Shown: positions 20,150 through 31,597, numbered from the stretch's first letter. The stretch: DNA of 44,641 nt from Paulinella micropora (GCA_009731375.1 BJOX01000125.1:182579-227219); one strand, 5' to 3'. Numbers and translations: made by a program. Notes: generated by a model from the sequence alone, not told the origin.

Positions 20150-21780
20150 CTTTGTAACTGGTAGGAAGAAAAGTCGGCTAGAATTAAGCCACAAAGTGGC
20201 AATTCACCTAATATGAACTATCATTTCCAGTGGTGCCAATTCACCTAATACCTTGGTCCTGCCACTGTACGGAAGTCTTACGGAGATTTCCAACTGCACC
20301 TACTGTGTTTTTATGAAATTTGTAGTGAAAAAAATTTTCTGCAACATCCATACATGCACCTGTTCATCAAATTTAAATTAAAGTATAAGTATCACTTCGA
20401 ATTCAACACTTTCACACCATCAGCTTTATGCACAAAAGACACAATTGTAAGTGATGCATCAGGTGGCACCATTCAGTGTACGCAAAAAATAGTTTTAGCG
20501 GTTTCCAATGTGTAGCTTTTATGAATAAAAGCAGTTCCGGTCGGTGCCATTTTGTGTATCTTGTGCACGTGCCACCACAGCAAAAAATTATTTTATAATT
20601 ATCATTTTGATTGCTTGGAAGTTATGTTGAAAATGCCACATTTGCAAATATGCATAAATGTGATTCCCTAGGCCTGACTTACTTCCGATGACTTTCCGCT
20701 AGTTCCGGTCTTAACTTACGCAAACTTTAATATTGATTTTTTACAATTATCATTTCGGACCAGAATAGATGAAGTCAGTCTTGAGCAAAGGTTTTTAACA
20801 ATATGCATGCTTCGAATCAGAAACTAAAAAAATCACCTAAACAAATAATTTTTCTTTTTCATGTTTGTTGAGTGCAAGTGTAAGTAATGTATTTGTACAA
20901 GTTGTAAAACTTTTACGAATTTTCAGATCAGTTTGGCAGATCATCATGCAGTCTGGTCGATCAGGAAGGTTTGAAGTTCTTTCGCAATCAGTTCAAAATG
21001 GCTTCTCAGTGCTGAAAGGCGCGAACTATGATCAGTTCAGTGACAGTGAAGCAGCATCCTTGATTTCCATTCTAATTCTTACAGGTTTTCCTAGTCTCTA
21101 GCCTGAACTTGAACCAACTTGGGACCTGCTTTATTTTTTCCACTCCTGGATGTCAATTTGAAAGTTCTGACCTTAATTTTTCTACATTAGTGGACTATCG
21201 AAAGGAAGTATTATTTAACATATATTATATATACTTACTTCACCGTGACGACACACCTACAAAAATTGAAAACGTCGGTCTGCAGTAACCAATGAATCAT
21301 TCCAGTTTTGCTGTTACAGCAGAACCAGCCGATCAGTTTTCTGGTCTAGGTGCTCCTCAAGCCAGGCACTCGGCGAGCCTGAGAAAACTAATCTGAGTAG
21401 TCGGACTTTCATCGGTTGATAGTGACACTTAGTTCTAGTGATGGCCTCAGCACTGAGCACTATGGTTACAGTGGTATCATCGGTGATGACAGTGATTGTA
21501 CGATAGGTAAGTGAGTCACTAGACTTGTAACTTGAATCAAGCAGCAGCATTTTTAGCGTGAAACAGACAGTCCAGCCACACAAGTCAATGATTGACTATT
21601 GGCAGTGGTACTAGAGTAATAATTAATAGGAAAGTCACACTTTTTACAATATAACAAAAGCGTAAGATATATTAAGATATATTACTTTTACATGCAACGT
21701 TCAAGTTCTACATGATTTTGTGCCAAATTTAGGATTTGCCGTCAATTAGGGAATAACATTCAGAATAAGGATAAATGTTC
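20150..21780. other. AT-rich unique region
   Basis: Non-repetitive DNA with recurrent GGTGCCA and TGCCAC words (20210-20580). Short frames at 20865-21101 (plus) and 21314-21583 (minus) are the only open stretches, and neither has splice sites or a convincing composition. I see no gene. Confidence 0.5.
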
Positions 21781-21799
21781 AAAATCCAGTTAAATACTG

Positions 21800-21862
21800 G
21801 ATGTATATATATATGTATATATATATGTATATATATACATATATATATGTATATACATGGCA
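21800..21862. repeat. (TA)n/(TATG)n tract
   Basis: Alternating TATATG units forming several self-complementary stretches. Confidence 0.9.
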
Positions 21863-21923
21863 GACAAGTCGTTTGAAAGCCTGGGAGAACATGTGCGCGG
21901 GGCTCACAGACCAAGTATGGGGG

Positions 21924-21979
<56 letters not shown>

Positions 21980-21993
21980 CCAGGCTGTGGTGG

Positions 21994-22048
21994 TCAGGGC
22001 TGCTCCTCCTCCGCGGCGCCTTCCACGCTACTCAGCTCGTCCACCGAC
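21994..22048 (-). CDS. gene D candidate terminal exon
   Basis: The acceptor is TTGCAAAAG. One carried base, then SVDELSSVEGAAEEEQP and TGA at 21996-21994. The acidic C terminus is protein-like. The donor feeding it is not certain; a phase-2 donor inside the 22.6 kb exon would fit. Confidence 0.4.
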
Positions 22049-22059
22049 CTTTTGCAACA

Positions 22060-22160
22060 GCCAGAGAGATCAATAGATAGATCGCTAGATAGAGAGATAG
22101 ATAGGGTGAGATGTCGCAAAGGAATGTAGTCCTTGCAAAGGAACGCAGTTTCACATCAAA
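22060..22160 (-). repeat. repeat copy ending in a TATC tail (family 2)
   Basis: Matches 22980-23058 over about 75 bp (GGAATGTAGTCCTTGCAAAG and onward). On the minus strand both copies end in GCGAYATCTCAYC followed by TATC units. Confidence 0.7.
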
Positions 22161-22182
22161 CAATAATTTGTGTACTATAGGG

Positions 22183-22241
<59 letters not shown>

Positions 22242-22289
22242 AGATAGATAGTTAGAGTTCTACGATTGATGACGCCCAAATAAATGAAG

Positions 22290-22480
22290 AAGTAGTGAGG
22301 CAATCCAAGGTTATATAGGCAGTAGTGAGGCAATGTGGAGGGCAGAAAAGCAATAGTAAGGCAATGTGGAGGGTAGAAGTAAAAGGAATAGTAAGCCAAT
22401 GTGGAGGGTGTAAAGGCAGTAGTGAGTCAATGTTGCAGGGTAGAAAGGCAGTAATGAGGCAGTGGAGAGGTACCCGAAGA
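22290..22480. repeat. minisatellite related to the 29.3-30.0 kb array
   Basis: Five to six imperfect units of about 30 bp with the core GGCAGTAGTGAGGCAATGTG. The GCAATAGTGAGGCA core is shared with the array at 29.3-30.0 kb. Confidence 0.75.
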
Positions 22481-22631
22481 CAGGCTGCATGTTGCCGCAG
22501 CCGTCCGCCTCCATTTTGACAAGGTCTTTACCTAGCCAGCCAACAAACATCAGACACTTAGACGTCTTGCCTTCCTCATCATCACCAGATCTTGACAGTG
22601 GAACATGGACTTGGGGGCCGACACTGTCTTT
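22481..22631 (-). CDS. gene D candidate exon
   Basis: The acceptor GCAAAGACAG follows the (CA)n tract on the minus strand. Two frames are open: [16 protein letters not shown] to a stop, in phase with the exon at 22863, and an alternative reading [19 protein letters not shown] with a GTACCT donor at 22482. I cannot decide between them. Confidence 0.35.
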
Positions 22632-22633
22632 GC

Positions 22634-22860
22634 GTGTGTGTGTGTGTGCGTGTGTGTGTGTGTGTGCGTGTGTGTGTGCGTGTGCGTGTGCGTGTGTGTG
22701 TGCGTGTGTGTGTGTGTGCGTGTGTGTGTGCGTGTGTGTGTGCGTGCGCGTGTGTGTGTGTGTGTGTGTTTGTGTGTGTGTGCGTGTGTGTGTGTGTGTG
22801 TGTGTGAGTGCGTCGAGACCATACATGACATTGAACATGTGTGTGTGTGTGAGTGTTTTG
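22634..22860. repeat. (GT)n tract
   Basis: Long GT repeat with GC steps. Near 22815-22840 it is interrupted by a diverged tail copy of the exon at 22916-22863. Confidence 0.95.
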
Positions 22861-22862
22861 AC

Positions 22863-22916
22863 CTGACATGACAGTAAACATGCCCTCGGGCGGGCGATAA
22901 CGCGCACGATCTCCAC
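22863..22916 (-). CDS. gene D exon GDRARYRPP
   Basis: The acceptor is ATCTATCTAG and the donor TCAG/GTCAAA. With the A left by the poly-Ser exon it reads S, then GDRARYRPPEGMFTVMS. The phase fit is exact. A tail copy coding MFNVMYG followed by GTCTCG lies downstream at about 22840-22815. Confidence 0.55.
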
Positions 22917-22917
22917 C

Positions 22918-22982
<65 letters not shown>

Positions 22983-23075
22983 GAGATATCGCAAAAGGAA
23001 TGTAGTCCTTGCAAAGGAACGCAGTTTCACATCAAACAGCAATTTGTGTACTGTGCATGTGTCCGGGATTCCCAG
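22917..23075 (-). repeat. repeat copy ending in a TATC tail (family 2, longer)
   Basis: The longer relative of 22060-22160. On the minus strand it runs from about 23075 to the tail (TATC)n at 22981-22917. Its minus-strand frame HKLLFDVKLRSFARTTFLLR is open, so it might instead be an exon. No GT donor is seen. Confidence 0.6.
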
Positions 23076-23512
23076 ATAGATAGATAGATAGATAGAACAG
23101 CGACGAAATGACTGACTGGTCAGGGGACATGGTTTGGATTGTATGTATGTATGTATGTAGTATGTATGTATGTATGTAGTATGTAAGTATGTATGTATGT
23201 ATGTATGTATGTATGTATGTATAGAATCGGGAAGGATGGAGTGATGGGACGAAAAGCATGGATGGCATTGAGGCATGGAAGATGGAGTGTTAAGTGGATA
23301 TGACAAGGGAGGGTAGATTATGGATATGAAGGGATGGAGGAATGCAGGGACATGCATACATACATACATGCATACATACATACATACATACATAGCATGC
23401 ATGCATACATGCATACATACATACATACATACATACATACAGACAGACAGACAGACATACATACATACATACATACATACATACATACATACATACATAC
23501 AAATATACATAC

Positions 23513-23713
23513 TGGAGGGCGGGACGGAGGGAGAGGAAGATGCTTCTGCTGAAGACGAGGAAGAAGAAGACGAAGAAGAAGAAGAAGAAGAAGAAGAAGA
23601 AGAAGAAGAAGAAGAAGAAGAAGAAGAAGAAGAAGAAGAGGAAGAGGAAGAGGAAGAGGAAGAAGAAGAGGAAGAGGAAGAGGAAGAGGAAGAGGAAGAA
23701 GAAGAAGAAGAAG

Positions 23714-23745
<32 letters not shown>

Positions 23746-24164
23746 GACAAGGAGGAGGAGGAGGAGGAGGAGAAGGAGGATGAGGGGGAAGATGAGGAGG
23801 AGGAGGATGAAGAAGAAGAAGAAGAAGAAGAAGAAGAAGAAGAAGAAGAAGAAGAAGAAGAAGAAGAAGAAGAAGAAGAAGAAAATAGATCAGCAGTAGT
23901 ATTAGTAGCAGTTGTTGTTGTTGTTGTTGTTGTTGTCGCAGGAAAGCTTTCAAGAGAATAAGGGAAAGAAGAGGAAGAAGCAGAAGAAGAATTCAAAGAA
24001 GTAGGGCTTTCAGGGATGTTATAAGAAGAAGAAGGCGGAGAGGGTGTGGGAGAGAGAGGGTAGGAGTTTGCGGAGGACAGTTCCGAGCCCACGGAGAAGA
24101 ACATGGAGGAGTGAGAGAGCTCTGCGTCGCCATAGGGGGAGGAGGGAGGAGAGAGCGACAGCGC
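23513..24164 (-). CDS. gene D poly-serine exon
   Basis: The acceptor is TTTTGGTGCAG and the donor CTCCA/GTATGT. 217 residues begin ALSLSPPSSPYGDAELSHSS, continue Ser/Pro-rich, pass a Thr tract, then a serine tract of roughly 110 residues encoded by TCT/TCC, ending AEASSSPSVPPS. The phases (0 in, 1 out) fit the neighbours at 24621 and 22916. The plus-strand complement is a poly-Glu frame without splice sites. Likely an extended, phosphorylatable linker. Function unknown. Confidence 0.6.
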
Positions 24165-24199
24165 CTGCACCAAAATCAACATGCATACGTGCATGCATA

Positions 24200-24258
24200 C
24201 AATAGCAGATGGGGGAGTGAGACACCTCTGCTTGGCCGTTGGGTGAAGAGGGAGGAGA
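24200..24258 (-). pseudogene. head copy of the poly-Ser exon
   Basis: Codes SPPSSPNGQAEVSHSPI, parallel to SPPSSPYGDAELSHSSM at the start of the exon at 24164. It lies 70 bp upstream of that exon, after an (ATGTT)n tract. It has no AG acceptor of its own. Confidence 0.6.
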
Positions 24259-24315
24259 GATTATGTTATGTTATGTTATGTTATGTCATGTTATGTCATG
24301 TCACGTCGTGTAGAT

Positions 24316-24379
<64 letters not shown>

Positions 24380-24620
24380 ATACATACATACATACACACT
24401 CCATACATATACATACATACATTCACACATACATACATACATACATACATACATACATACATACATAAATACAGTCCATGCCAGCTATCTCTATTGACTA
24501 GCACACCAAATTCGACACCTCGCAGGCAGCTGTATGTTATGTTATGTTATGTTATGTCATGTTATGTTATATGAGAGACAGCGCCCGACACAAGATGCAT
24601 GCATACCTACATGTATCCAC

Positions 24621-24656
24621 CTTAGTGTCTTGATCGATGGCGTCGGGGCAGTATGG
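24621..24656 (-). CDS. gene D exon PYCPDAIDQDTK
   Basis: 36 nt in phase 0, bounded by CAACAAG and the donor ACTAAG/GTGGAT. It codes PYCPDAIDQDTK. The acceptor is weak. The preceding bases resemble the middle of the exon at 25094, suggesting an origin from a partial copy. Confidence 0.4.
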
Positions 24657-24687
24657 CTTGTTGCGATGACATGACATAGACATAACA

Positions 24688-24688
<1 letters not shown>

Positions 24689-24776
<88 letters not shown>

Positions 24777-24805
24777 GTCTGTCTGTCTATCTATCTGTCT
24801 ATCTG

Positions 24806-24871
<66 letters not shown>

Positions 24872-24920
24872 CATCTATCTATCTATCTATCTATCCATCC
24901 ATCCATCCATCCATCCATCC

Positions 24921-24993
<73 letters not shown>

Positions 24994-24995
24994 CG
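24689..24995. repeat. (TATC)n tract
   Basis: About 75 units with CTGT and CCAT variants, on the strand opposite to most other GATA tracts nearby. Confidence 0.95.
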
Positions 24996-25004
24996 TCATG
25001 CTAC

Positions 25005-25094
25005 CAGGGTGGTGTCGAATATGGCTGGTATGGTCTGTGGTTGCTCGATGGAGATGGGCGGCATGGCTTGTCGCGAGGCCTTGGCGGGCGTCGC
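25005..25094 (-). CDS. gene D exon ATPAKASRQ (full copy)
   Basis: The acceptor is GCTGCTCAG and the donor CCCTG/GTAGCA. 30 residues in phase 0: [20 protein letters not shown] then [10 protein letters not shown]. Its central part (CGACAAGCCATGCCGCCCAT) is the template of the minisatellite at 25370-25560. Confidence 0.6.
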
Positions 25095-25124
25095 CTGAGC
25101 AGCGCATTGCATCGTATTGCATCG

Positions 25125-25365
25125 TATTCCATCGTGTTGTATCGTATTGTATTGTATTGTATTGTATTGTATTGTATTGTGTTGTATTGTGTTGTATTGC
25201 ATGGCCTTGTCTTGTTGTCTTGTCTTGTCTTGTTGTCTTGTCTTGTCTTAATGTCTTGTCTGGTCTTGTTGTCTTGTCTTGTCTTGTTGTCTTGTCTTGT
25301 CTGGTCTTGTCTGGTCTGGTCTTGTCTGGTCTGGTCTTGTCTTGTCTTGTCTTGTCTTGTCTTGC
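25125..25365. repeat. (TTGTA)n and (CTTGT)n arrays
   Basis: Pentamer arrays between the full exon at 25094 and its repeated core. Confidence 0.95.
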
Positions 25366-25369
25366 TGAT

Positions 25370-25560
25370 CAAACGAGATGGGCATGGCTTGTTGAGAGGC
25401 GTCGCTATGGGCCTGGCTTGTTGAGAGGCGAAACGAGATGGGCATGGCTTGTTGAGAGGCGTCGCTATGGGCATGGCTTGTTGAGAGGCGTCGCTATGGG
25501 CATGGCTTGTTGAGAGGCGTCGCTATGGGCAAGGCTTGTTGAGAGGCGTCGCTGCGTATG
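25370..25560 (-). repeat. 29-bp minisatellite built from the 25.1 kb exon core
   Basis: Six or so units of GGCTTGTTGAGAGGCGTCGC plus a short link. On the minus strand each contains CAACAAGCCATGCCCAT, close to the core of the exon at 25094-25005. Some units carry AAACGA in place of GTCGCT. The 29-bp period is not a multiple of three, so it cannot be a continuous coding repeat. Confidence 0.75.
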
Positions 25561-25651
25561 GCCCGACCACGCTCACAACTAGTACGTACGTGTGTATGTA
25601 TGCATGTATGTATGTATGTATGTATGTGTATGTATGTATGTATGTGTTTAC

Positions 25652-25775
25652 CGCGGATATGGAAGGAGTGTTGGGGAAGGAGGAGAAAATATATAATACA
25701 ATACAATAACAACACAACTTTATCGCGGAGGTGAGGGAAGTGGTGGGGAAGGGGGAGAACATGCAATACAAAACA
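25652..25775 (-). pseudogene. two tail copies of the ELSVDMT exon
   Basis: Two segments share TTCCCCACCACTCCC-type sequence and TCCGCG at the donor with the exon at 25886-25800. They end at about 25733 and 25652, separated by A/T-rich repeat. The second keeps a GT (GTAAAC) after TCCGCG; the first has AT. Confidence 0.65.
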
Positions 25776-25799
25776 AAACAAGAGAGAGCACAACTTGAC

Positions 25800-25886
25800 C
25801 GCGGAGATGAGGGGAGTGGTGGGGAAGGAGGAGGAGATGGAGGAGCCGCGCGGCATGGGACTTGGCGTCATGTCCACAGATAACTC
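25800..25886 (-). CDS. gene D exon ELSVDMT (full copy)
   Basis: The acceptor is GGTGCCAG and the donor TCCGCG/GTCAAG. 29 residues in phase 0: ELSVDMTPSPMPRGSSIS then SSFPTTPLISA. One head copy lies upstream (about 26076-26039) and two tail copies downstream. Ser/Pro-rich linker character. Confidence 0.6.
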
Positions 25887-26038
25887 CTGGCACCACATAC
25901 ATTCTATGTATGTATGTATGTATGTATGTATTTGTGTATGTATGTATGTAATGTATGTAATGCATGTAATGTATGTATGTAATGTATGTATGTAATGTAT
26001 GTATGTAATGTATGTATGTATGTATGTATGTATGTATG

Positions 26039-26076
26039 CGCGGCATGGGATTGGCGTGGTGTCGGCCGAGATCTCC
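26039..26076 (-). pseudogene. head copy of the ELSVDMT exon
   Basis: The acceptor is TTATTTAG, then EISADTTP in parallel with ELSVDMTP. A one-base deletion follows and the copy ends at GCCGCGC in a TACA tract. Confidence 0.6.
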
Positions 26077-26425
26077 TAAATAACATACATACATAACATA
26101 CATACATACATACATACATACATACATACATACATACATACAAACGTACGTATGCATGTATGTATTTATGTATGTAAGTATGTATGTATGTATGTATGTA
26201 TGTATGTATGTACGTACGTAGTACGTACGTACACGTACGTACGTACGTACGTACATACGTACGTACGTATGTACGTACATACATACATACATAAATACAT
26301 GCATGCATACAAACAAACATACATATATACATATATACATATATACATATATACATATATACATAAATACGTACATACATACATACATACACATACATAC
26401 ATACATACATACATACATACACACA
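26075..26425. repeat. TACA, TACG and TATA array
   Basis: TACA units with a central block of TACG (26205-26280) that is palindromic (CGTACG). Confidence 0.95.
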
Positions 26426-26431
26426 AACATA

Positions 26432-26462
26432 CAGACCGCCTCGCGAAAGAGCGGACGGTTGG
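26432..26462 (-). pseudogene. tail copy of the NRPLFREA exon
   Basis: Codes NRPLFREA then GTCTGT, as at 27345-27317, but is preceded by a TATC tract rather than an acceptor. Confidence 0.55.
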
Positions 26463-26524
<62 letters not shown>

Positions 26525-26539
26525 CAGATATAGACAGAT

Positions 26540-26582
<43 letters not shown>

Positions 26583-26628
26583 CAGATAGATAGATAGATA
26601 AATAGATGGATAGATAGATAGATAGATG
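26463..26628. repeat. (GATA)n tail tract
   Basis: GATA on the plus strand. It forms the 3' tail side of the repeat element at 26629-26895. Confidence 0.95.
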
Positions 26629-26895
26629 AGATATCGACTAATGTCAGAAAAAAGGAGCTTCTGATTTCGTCAACCAAGGAAGTCTGTGGGTAAAGTATTA
26701 ACCCGATGCCCAGCTAAGCCGTGATGTTTGCACGGAAGGGACTGATACAGGCGATACCAAAGCTCCCTAGTACCAGGCGGGGCCAGGGCTCGTTCCATAA
26801 GCGCCCCTTGCAGAACGAGCTCCCACCTCCATTACAGAGGGCCCAGTAAGCAGATGGAGTTTCGAGACTGTGACATCGACAGTCTAGCATAAACC
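26629..26895 (-). mobile_element. repeat element with TATC tail (family 1)
   Basis: About 265 bp, nearly identical to 42999-43259. On the minus strand it ends CGATATCTCATC followed by (TATC)n. Shorter copies with the same 3' end but truncated 5' ends lie at 38073 and 38392. A common 3' end with variable 5' truncation and a simple-repeat tail is typical of retroposed SINE/LINE ends. The minus-strand frame [17 protein letters not shown] is incidental or a remnant. Confidence 0.7.
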
Positions 26896-26897
26896 AG

Positions 26898-26960
26898 ATA
26901 GATAGATAGATAGATAGATAGAGTAAGATAGATAGATAGAGTAAGATAGATAGATAGAGT

Positions 26961-27011
<51 letters not shown>

Positions 27012-27104
27012 GTAGATAAGTAGATAGGTAGGTAGGTAGATAGGTAGATAGGTAGATAGGTAGGTAGATAGATAGATAGATAGATAGATAGATATATAGA
27101 TAGG

Positions 27105-27135
<31 letters not shown>

Positions 27136-27220
27136 GTAGATAGGTAGATAGGTAGATAGGTAGGTAGGCAGGCAGGTAGGTAGGTAGGTAGGCAGGTAGG
27201 TAGGTAGGTAGGTAGGTAGG

Positions 27221-27294
<74 letters not shown>

Positions 27295-27297
27295 TAG
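26898..27297. repeat. (GATA)n and (GGTA)n array
   Basis: Alternating GATA and GGTA/GGCA blocks. Confidence 0.95.
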
Positions 27298-27316
27298 TGA
27301 AGGACACAGACCGCTT

Positions 27317-27345
27317 CGCGGAAGAGCGGCCGGTTGCTGTCGTCT
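27317..27345 (-). CDS. gene D candidate exon NRPLFREA
   Basis: The acceptor is GAGACGACAG and the donor GAAGCG/GTCTGT. One carried base, then NRPLFREA. Short but duplicated at 26462 with mostly synonymous changes (CGG/CGT, TTC/TTT, GAA/GAG). Confidence 0.45.
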
Positions 27346-27416
27346 CGGGTGCGTGTGTGCACGCGCGGCGACGCTACAGACAGATACACAGCGTGTGTGC
27401 GCGTGCGGCGACGTTA

Positions 27417-28134
<718 letters not shown>

Positions 28135-28139
28135 ATGAC

Positions 28140-28181
<42 letters not shown>

Positions 28182-28184
<3 letters not shown>

Positions 28185-28227
28185 CCCAAGGTGAGTGAGA
28201 GATTCCAGGGTGGCACTAAAGCGAAAG
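28182..28227 (-). CDS. candidate exon ATLESLTHL (copy 1)
   Basis: Same acceptor and donor as copy 2. The codons CTG GAA TCT here are CTC GAG TCA in copy 2, three third-position changes that leave Leu-Glu-Ser. Phase 2/2 means either copy, or both, could be used without frame change. Confidence 0.45.
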
Positions 28228-28264
<37 letters not shown>

Positions 28265-28265
28265 G

Positions 28266-28318
<53 letters not shown>

Positions 28319-28452
28319 CAAGCAGCGTTGACCGGGTGTTGCAATGTGAGGGTTGTAGTATTGTTTTGTATTTTGTGACAAGATAGGTAGGAAGGTAGAT
28401 AGGTAGGTAGGTAGGTAGGTAGGTAGGTAGGTAGATAGATAGATTCATAGAT

Positions 28453-28501
<49 letters not shown>

Positions 28502-28515
28502 GATAGATAGATAGC
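28228..28515. repeat. GATA and GGTA tracts
   Basis: Flank a unique island at 28320-28382 in which I see no exon. Confidence 0.95.
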
Positions 28516-28575
28516 TGATTGACCGGACATAGATTTGGAGGAGTAGTTTGTGACGGGCTAGCTAGATGGCTAGCT

Positions 28576-28640
28576 TGCTGGCGGACCAGGCGTGGATCGT
28601 GAGCTGGCGGACCAGGCGTGGATCGTGAGGAGTGTTTGCT
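28576..28640 (-). pseudogene. two tail copies of the poly-Ser/Leu exon
   Basis: Two tandem copies of TCACGATCCACGCCTGGTCC, parallel to the end and donor of the exon at 28799-28698 (TCACGATCCATGCCAG/GTCACC). Confidence 0.6.
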
Positions 28641-28697
28641 TGTTTGCTCAGCATAGGCAGATAGACAGATCGACAGATAGACAAGTAGACAGGTGAC

Positions 28698-28799
28698 CTG
28701 GCATGGATCGTGAGGAGTAGGTGTTTGTTGCGGCGGGTAGGAGGAGCGTCAGGCTGCTGCTGCCGCTGCTGCTGCTGCTGCTGCTGCTAGCAACAGGAC
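28698..28799 (-). CDS. gene D exon with Ser run
   Basis: The acceptor is CGCGCGCAG and the donor ATGCCAG/GTCACC. With one carried G it reads [20 protein letters not shown] then [14 protein letters not shown]. Phase 1/1, matching the exon at 29262-29169. Confidence 0.55.
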
Positions 28800-28995
28800 C
28801 TGCGCGCGAGCCTCCACGACACACACAGCACACACAACACACACACACACAAATGCTTATTGTTCTCCTCTATCAGGACTGAGCAGATGTTGCTCCTAGC
28901 CAGCATTCACATACACACACATCCACTATGGTCCCACACACACTTGTCCTCCCCCATCTTGACACGTTCTTTACATTGCCACACACCACAAAGAG
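28800..28995. other. unique and CA-rich stretch
   Basis: Minus-strand frames are short and lack paired splice sites. I see no supported exon. Confidence 0.4.
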
Positions 28996-29165
<170 letters not shown>

Positions 29166-29168
29166 GAC

Positions 29169-29262
29169 CTGCAGCGAGCTGGTCCACCACTCCGGACCCC
29201 ATGCTGTCGTGTCCTACAACAAGAGGTGGGACAGCCCGCATTGCTGTCGTGGCCTCGAGGAG
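29169..29262 (-). CDS. gene D exon LLEATTAM
   Basis: The acceptor is TCTGTGCCAG and the donor GCTGCAG/GTCAGC. It reads LLEATTAMRAVPPLVVGHD then SMGSGVVDQLAA plus one base that joins the exon at 28799 exactly. Upstream linkage to the exon at 30114 does not fit in phase, so an exon is missing or the two are not adjacent. Confidence 0.55.
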
Positions 29263-29279
29263 CTGGCACAGAATACTCA

Positions 29280-29990
29280 GGCAGCAGGCGGGACCAATAG
29301 GAAAGAGTGAGGCAGCACACGGGACAGAATGGAAATAGTGAGGCAGCTGACGGGACAAAAAGGCAATAGTGAGGCAGCAGGCGGGACAGATCGGCAACAG
29401 CGCTAACCGTCGGCTGGCTCGTTGAGTGGCGTGATGGAGGCGGGCGAGGCGGGGCGGAGGACGCGCGAGTGAGGCGCAGGCGGGACAACAAGGCAGTAGT
29501 GAGGCAGCAGACGGGACACCAAAGCAATAGTGAGGCAGCAGACGGGACAACAAGGCAATAGTGAGGCAGCAGACGGGACAACAAGGCAATAGTGAGGCAG
29601 CAGGCGGGAACAGAATGGCGCTAGTGAGGTAACAGACTGGATGAAACGGCAATAGTGAAGAAACAGCACGGCAACAGCGCTAAGCGTCGGCTGGTTCGTT
29701 GTGTGGCGTGACGGAGGCGAGTGGCGTGATGCAGGCGGGCGAGGCGGCGGACAAGTGAGACGGCAGACGGGACAAGGAGACAATAGCAAGGCAGCAGACG
29801 GGACAAGGAGGCAATAGCAAGGCAGCAGGCGGGACAAGGAGGCAATAGCAAGGCAGCAGACGGGACAAGGAGGCAATAGCAAGGCAGCAGGCGGGACAAG
29901 GAGGCAATAGCAAGGCAGCAGACGGGACAAGGAGGCAATAGCAAGGCAGCAGACGGGACAAGGAGGCAATAGTGAGGCAGGCTCGCTGAC
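29280..29990. repeat. 31-bp minisatellite
   Basis: At least 12 units with consensus AGGCAGCAGACGGGACAAGG plus AGGCAATAGCA or a variant. The block at 29760-29975 is homogeneous (seven units). The block at 29290-29650 is diverged. Two exon-tail copies (about 29395-29452 and 29675-29745) interrupt it. Intronic. Confidence 0.9.
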
Positions 29991-30114
29991 CGTCGGCTGG
30001 TTCGTTGTGCGGCGTGACGGAGGGGGACGTGGCGGCGGACGAAGAGCGGCCACGAGGCAACGGCTGAGGCAGCGGCAAGTGCTCGTCGAAATTAGCCGTG
30101 GCAACCAACGTGCC
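29991..30114 (-). CDS. gene D exon GTLVATANFDEH (full copy)
   Basis: The acceptor is GTGTGTGTGTAG and the donor GACG/GTCAGC. It reads GTLVATANFDEHLPLPQPLP then RGRSSSAATSPSVTPHNEPA and D. Two tail copies downstream code SVTPHNEPADA (about 29.70 kb) and SITPLNEPADG (about 29.41 kb). Confidence 0.55.
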
Positions 30115-30117
<3 letters not shown>

Positions 30118-30154
<37 letters not shown>

Positions 30155-30388
30155 ATACATACATACATACATACATACATACATGCTGCATTGCATGCTG
30201 CATGCATGCACATGCATACAATCATACATACATACATACATACATACATACATACACATACATACATACACATACATACATACACATACATACATACATA
30301 CATGCATGCATGCATACATACATAGATAAATACATACATACATACATACATACATACATACATACATGCATGCATGCATGCATACATG

Positions 30389-30420
<32 letters not shown>

Positions 30421-30480
30421 CATGCATACTACATGCATACATACATACATTACATACATACATACATTACATTACATACA

Positions 30481-30511
<31 letters not shown>

Positions 30512-30536
30512 CATACATACATACATACATACAAAC

Positions 30537-30571
<35 letters not shown>

Positions 30572-30630
30572 CATACATACATACATACATACATACATAC
30601 ATACATACATACATACATACATTACATACA

Positions 30631-30677
<47 letters not shown>

Positions 30678-30848
30678 CATATACACATACATACATACAT
30701 ACATACACATACATACATACATACATACATACATACATACATACATACATACATACATTCATACATACATACATACAAACATACATACATACACACTCCC
30801 AGCAGAAGTGGTACATACATACATTCATACATACATACATACATACAC
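30118..30848. repeat. (CA)n and (TACA)n arrays
   Basis: About 700 bp of CA and TACA units. Frames such as HTYIHTYI are translated repeat. Confidence 0.95.
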
Positions 30849-30849
30849 A

Positions 30850-30887
<38 letters not shown>

Positions 30888-30901
30888 GTCTGTCTGTCTA
30901 C

Positions 30902-30966
<65 letters not shown>

Positions 30967-30973
30967 GTCAGAC

Positions 30974-31071
30974 TGCACAAATTCGTGGCCTAGTGCCCAT
31001 TCCCAATCCGCTACCCAGTCGCCAACTGGCGGCGGGGTGGAATGGATGCCTATGTCTTTGGATATGCAGAG
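30974..31071 (-). CDS. candidate exon with DWVADWEW motif
   Basis: The acceptor is GGTCTATCAG and the donor GTGCA/GTCTGA. It reads [18 protein letters not shown] then [15 protein letters not shown] second copy lies at 41350-41555 inside the kinase gene, broken by two microsatellites. I recognise no family. Confidence 0.45.
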
Positions 31072-31086
31072 CTGATAGACCAAACA

Positions 31087-31087
<1 letters not shown>

Positions 31088-31185
<98 letters not shown>

Positions 31186-31256
31186 TCTAATCTATCTATT
31201 CTATCTATTCTATCTATTCTATCTATTCTATCTATTCTATCTATCTATCTATCTAA

Positions 31257-31296
<40 letters not shown>

Positions 31297-31319
31297 TCTA
31301 TTCTATCTATCTATCTATA

Positions 31320-31357
<38 letters not shown>

Positions 31358-31386
31358 CCTACCTACCTACCTACCTACCTACCTAC

Positions 31387-31466
<80 letters not shown>

Positions 31467-31488
31467 ATATCTATCTATCTATCTATCA

Positions 31489-31524
<36 letters not shown>

Positions 31525-31597
31525 GTCTATCTATCTATCTATCTATCTATCCATCTATCTATCCATCTATCTATCCATCTATCTATCCATCTATCTA

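Noticed and set aside
23320-23961. Plus-strand poly-Glu frame
   Set aside because: The minus-strand poly-Ser frame has a good acceptor (GTGCAG), a GTATGT donor and phase fit. The plus frame runs from translated TACA repeat and has no splice signals.
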